From contig JAESSV010000279.1 of NCBI GenBank assembly GCA_016763895.1, forward strand, positions 1 through 5,862: DNA of 5,862 nt, read 5' to 3'. A program made the position numbers and the translations under genes. The DNA is from Magnetovibrio sp. GTDB taxonomy: Bacteria; Pseudomonadota; Alphaproteobacteria; Rhodospirillales; Magnetovibrionaceae. The notes below the pieces were generated by a model. That model did no database searches, was not told where the DNA came from, and saw only the letters and a program-made list of their open reading frames with translations. Below are positions 5,081-5,862 of the stretch, one piece after another (within the stretch, counting starts at the first letter, position 1; every line of letters begins with the position of its first letter).

Positions 5081-5237
5081 TGGGAATTTACGGGTTTGAT
5101 ATATTATCGTTAACAAAACCTTACCTATGCAATTGGCGAATATCCCTTATGCAGCCATGGGCTTGAACATTCATCTACAGTTCACATTGCAGATGATATT
5201 TTAGGGTCTAAGCTAAATTATTAAGAGGATGTAGAAC

Positions 5238-5462
5238 ATGTCTGACGCATTATCACATAGTATGTATTTTATCGGTTACGGGACAACCCTTGGCTTGAGT
5301 GGCCTGCTGGCTTATTACGCGATGAAGGTGCGCTTAAAAAATGAAGGCACCCCTATTTCTTATGGCTTTTTAAAAGTCATCTTCTCCGCATCTGCTGTTA
5401 TGTGGGCTGGCGTTGGCGTGAGCTACGCAGTTTACCAGGCCACACCCGACACCTTTGTTTAA
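5238..5462 (+). CDS. Small membrane protein with two predicted helices (74 residues)
   Basis: Family not recognised. Two hydrophobic stretches are seen, about residues 9-29 (ending LSGLLAYYAM) and 43-67 (FLKVIFSASAVMWAGVGVSYAVY). They are joined by a short loop, KVRLKNEGTPIS, rich in positive charge, which by the positive-inside rule would face the cytoplasm and leave both ends outside. GxxxG-like spacing of glycines (GYGTTLG; GVGVSY) could favour helix packing. There is no cleavable signal peptide or lipobox. AGAGGA (5225-5230) lies 7 bases before the ATG, an acceptable ribosome binding site. It is transcribed away from oriT and alone; the leader holds a GGTCTAAGCT motif (5205-5214) also found at 5072-5081. 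No clear promoter was found. Confidence 0.72.
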   Translation: MSDALSHSMYFIGYGTTLGLSGLLAYYAMKVRLKNEGTPISYGFLKVIFSASAVMWAGVGVSYAVYQATPDTFV

Positions 5463-5463
5463 A

Positions 5464-5547
5464 CCAAACTGACATGAAACCCGGCGTCTCGCCAAACTGA
5501 CATGAAACCGGGCTATTCGCCAAACTGACATGAAACCGGGCTATTCG
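5464..5547. repeat. Three tandem 28-bp repeats between convergent genes
   Basis: Units start at 5464, 5492 and 5520, each beginning CCAAACTGACATGAAACC. Units two and three are identical over 28 bases; unit one differs near its end (CCGGCGTCTCG instead of CGGGCTATTCG). The array starts one base after the membrane-protein stop codon and ends inside the hairpin at 5536-5552, as if the front of a terminator region had been duplicated. Confidence 0.9.
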
Positions 5548-5552
5548 CCCGG
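5536..5552 (-). terminator. Hairpin between convergent genes, probable terminator
   Basis: CCGGGC (5536-5541) and GCCCGG (5547-5552) form a perfect six-pair stem with loop TATTC. On the minus strand the stem is followed by TTTC, a short T run, starting 4 bases past the stop of the gene ending at 5557. It could serve both converging genes, but the T tract is weak. Confidence 0.45.
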
Positions 5553-5556
5553 GTCA

Positions 5557-5862
5557 TCACGACGATCTTAAAATCTTCTTCACCCGGTTGGCCTGATCTA
5601 ACCTTGAAACGGTGGGCAGCCCATCGCTTCCCAACAAGGGCGTTAAATAGCTCATAAACTTGTCCGTCACATCATTTCCGTCGGTGTTGATCATGTTTTT
5701 GTCCATGACCTTGGTTTTCGCAGCAACGGCGGCAACGGGCAACAGTTTATATTCAACAGCATAATTCCCGGTGCGATGGATGGTCACGGTGCCATGCTTT
5801 TTTCCAGAAAAATGAGCGTATTGAACGGCTTTTTCGGCAACTTCGCGAGCCTCAATTTGGTC
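5557..5862 (-). CDS. C-terminal part of an unrecognised protein (5' end beyond the window)
   Basis: The frame is open from the right edge (first full codon reads D, then QIEAREVAEKAV) to a TGA at 5559-5557, giving at least 101 residues. A GTG at 5787 could start a shorter product, but the open, protein-like sequence upstream of it argues that the gene continues beyond the window. Seen: an N-terminal helix AREVAEKAVQYAHF, a likely beta strand pair GTVTIHRTGNYAVEYKLLPVAAV, then a helical, basic tail ending in RVKKILRSS. No membrane segment and no motif I can name. It converges on the membrane-protein gene, with the tandem repeats and hairpin between them. Confidence 0.65.
   Translation of the reverse strand, partial: DQIEAREVAEKAVQYAHFSGKKHGTVTIHRTGNYAVEYKLLPVAAVAAKTKVMDKNMINTDGNDVTDKFMSYLTPLLGSDGLPTVSRLDQANRVKKILRSS

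Noticed and set aside
5464..5547. Possible CRISPR array from 28-bp repeats
   Set aside because: The units are directly contiguous with no spacers, there are only three, and no cas gene is in view.

Overview
The window looks like accessory (plasmid, integrative-element or genomic-island) DNA of a proteobacterium of moderate GC. Protein style and AT-rich intergenic DNA suggest an alphaproteobacterium, but nothing in the window proves that. No rRNA, tRNA, integrase, replication gene or complete insertion sequence is visible.

Layout from left to right. (1) 1-733, minus: a decayed type I restriction gene (hsdR), running off the left edge, with two internal deletions and two frame changes. (2) 734-1064: a non-coding leader ('module A') carrying 10-bp-phased GGTCAT repeats, GATAGCWGG repeats and a TTGACA box, leading into (3) 1065-1982, plus: a MOBP/TraI-type relaxase that keeps its three-histidine metal motif but lacks the N-terminal part that normally holds the catalytic tyrosine. 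(4) 1979-2610, minus: an AbrB/MazE-type antitoxin and a Doc (Fic-fold) toxin, two bases apart. The toxin stop and the relaxase stop share the palindrome TTAA. A 30-bp imperfect palindrome precedes the antitoxin. (5) 2726-2806: a non-coding stretch that matches the architecture of the RP4/IncP origin of transfer, with a GAGCAC/GTGC hairpin followed by GAATAAG, an inverted repeat, and a TATCCTG|CCC nick core at nearly the RP4 spacing. (6) 2885-4051, minus: an AAA ATPase with a DUF4143 C-terminus. (7) 4124-4444: three 20-bp direct repeats with a GATAGCTGG core, then 'module B', a second version of the module A leader, in front of (8) 4493-4675, plus: a 60-residue helical protein. (9) 4676-5237: non-coding, with ATTTCAAAA repeats, two strong hairpins and a 54-bp-period imperfect repeat. 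(10) 5238-5462, plus: a 74-residue two-helix membrane protein. (11) 5464-5547: three tandem 28-bp repeats and a hairpin. (12) 5557-5862, minus: the C-terminal part of an unrecognised basic protein running off the right edge.

How the parts fit: oriT, a relaxase (perhaps relic or partner-dependent) and an addiction module are the signature of a mobilizable element that borrows transfer machinery in trans. The broken hsdR and the DUF4143 ATPase are typical passengers of such regions. The most unusual feature is the pair of related leaders (modules A and B) with conserved internal spacing, plus the extra 20-bp repeats. These point to one DNA-binding factor, or a replication/partition system encoded elsewhere, acting at two places on the element.
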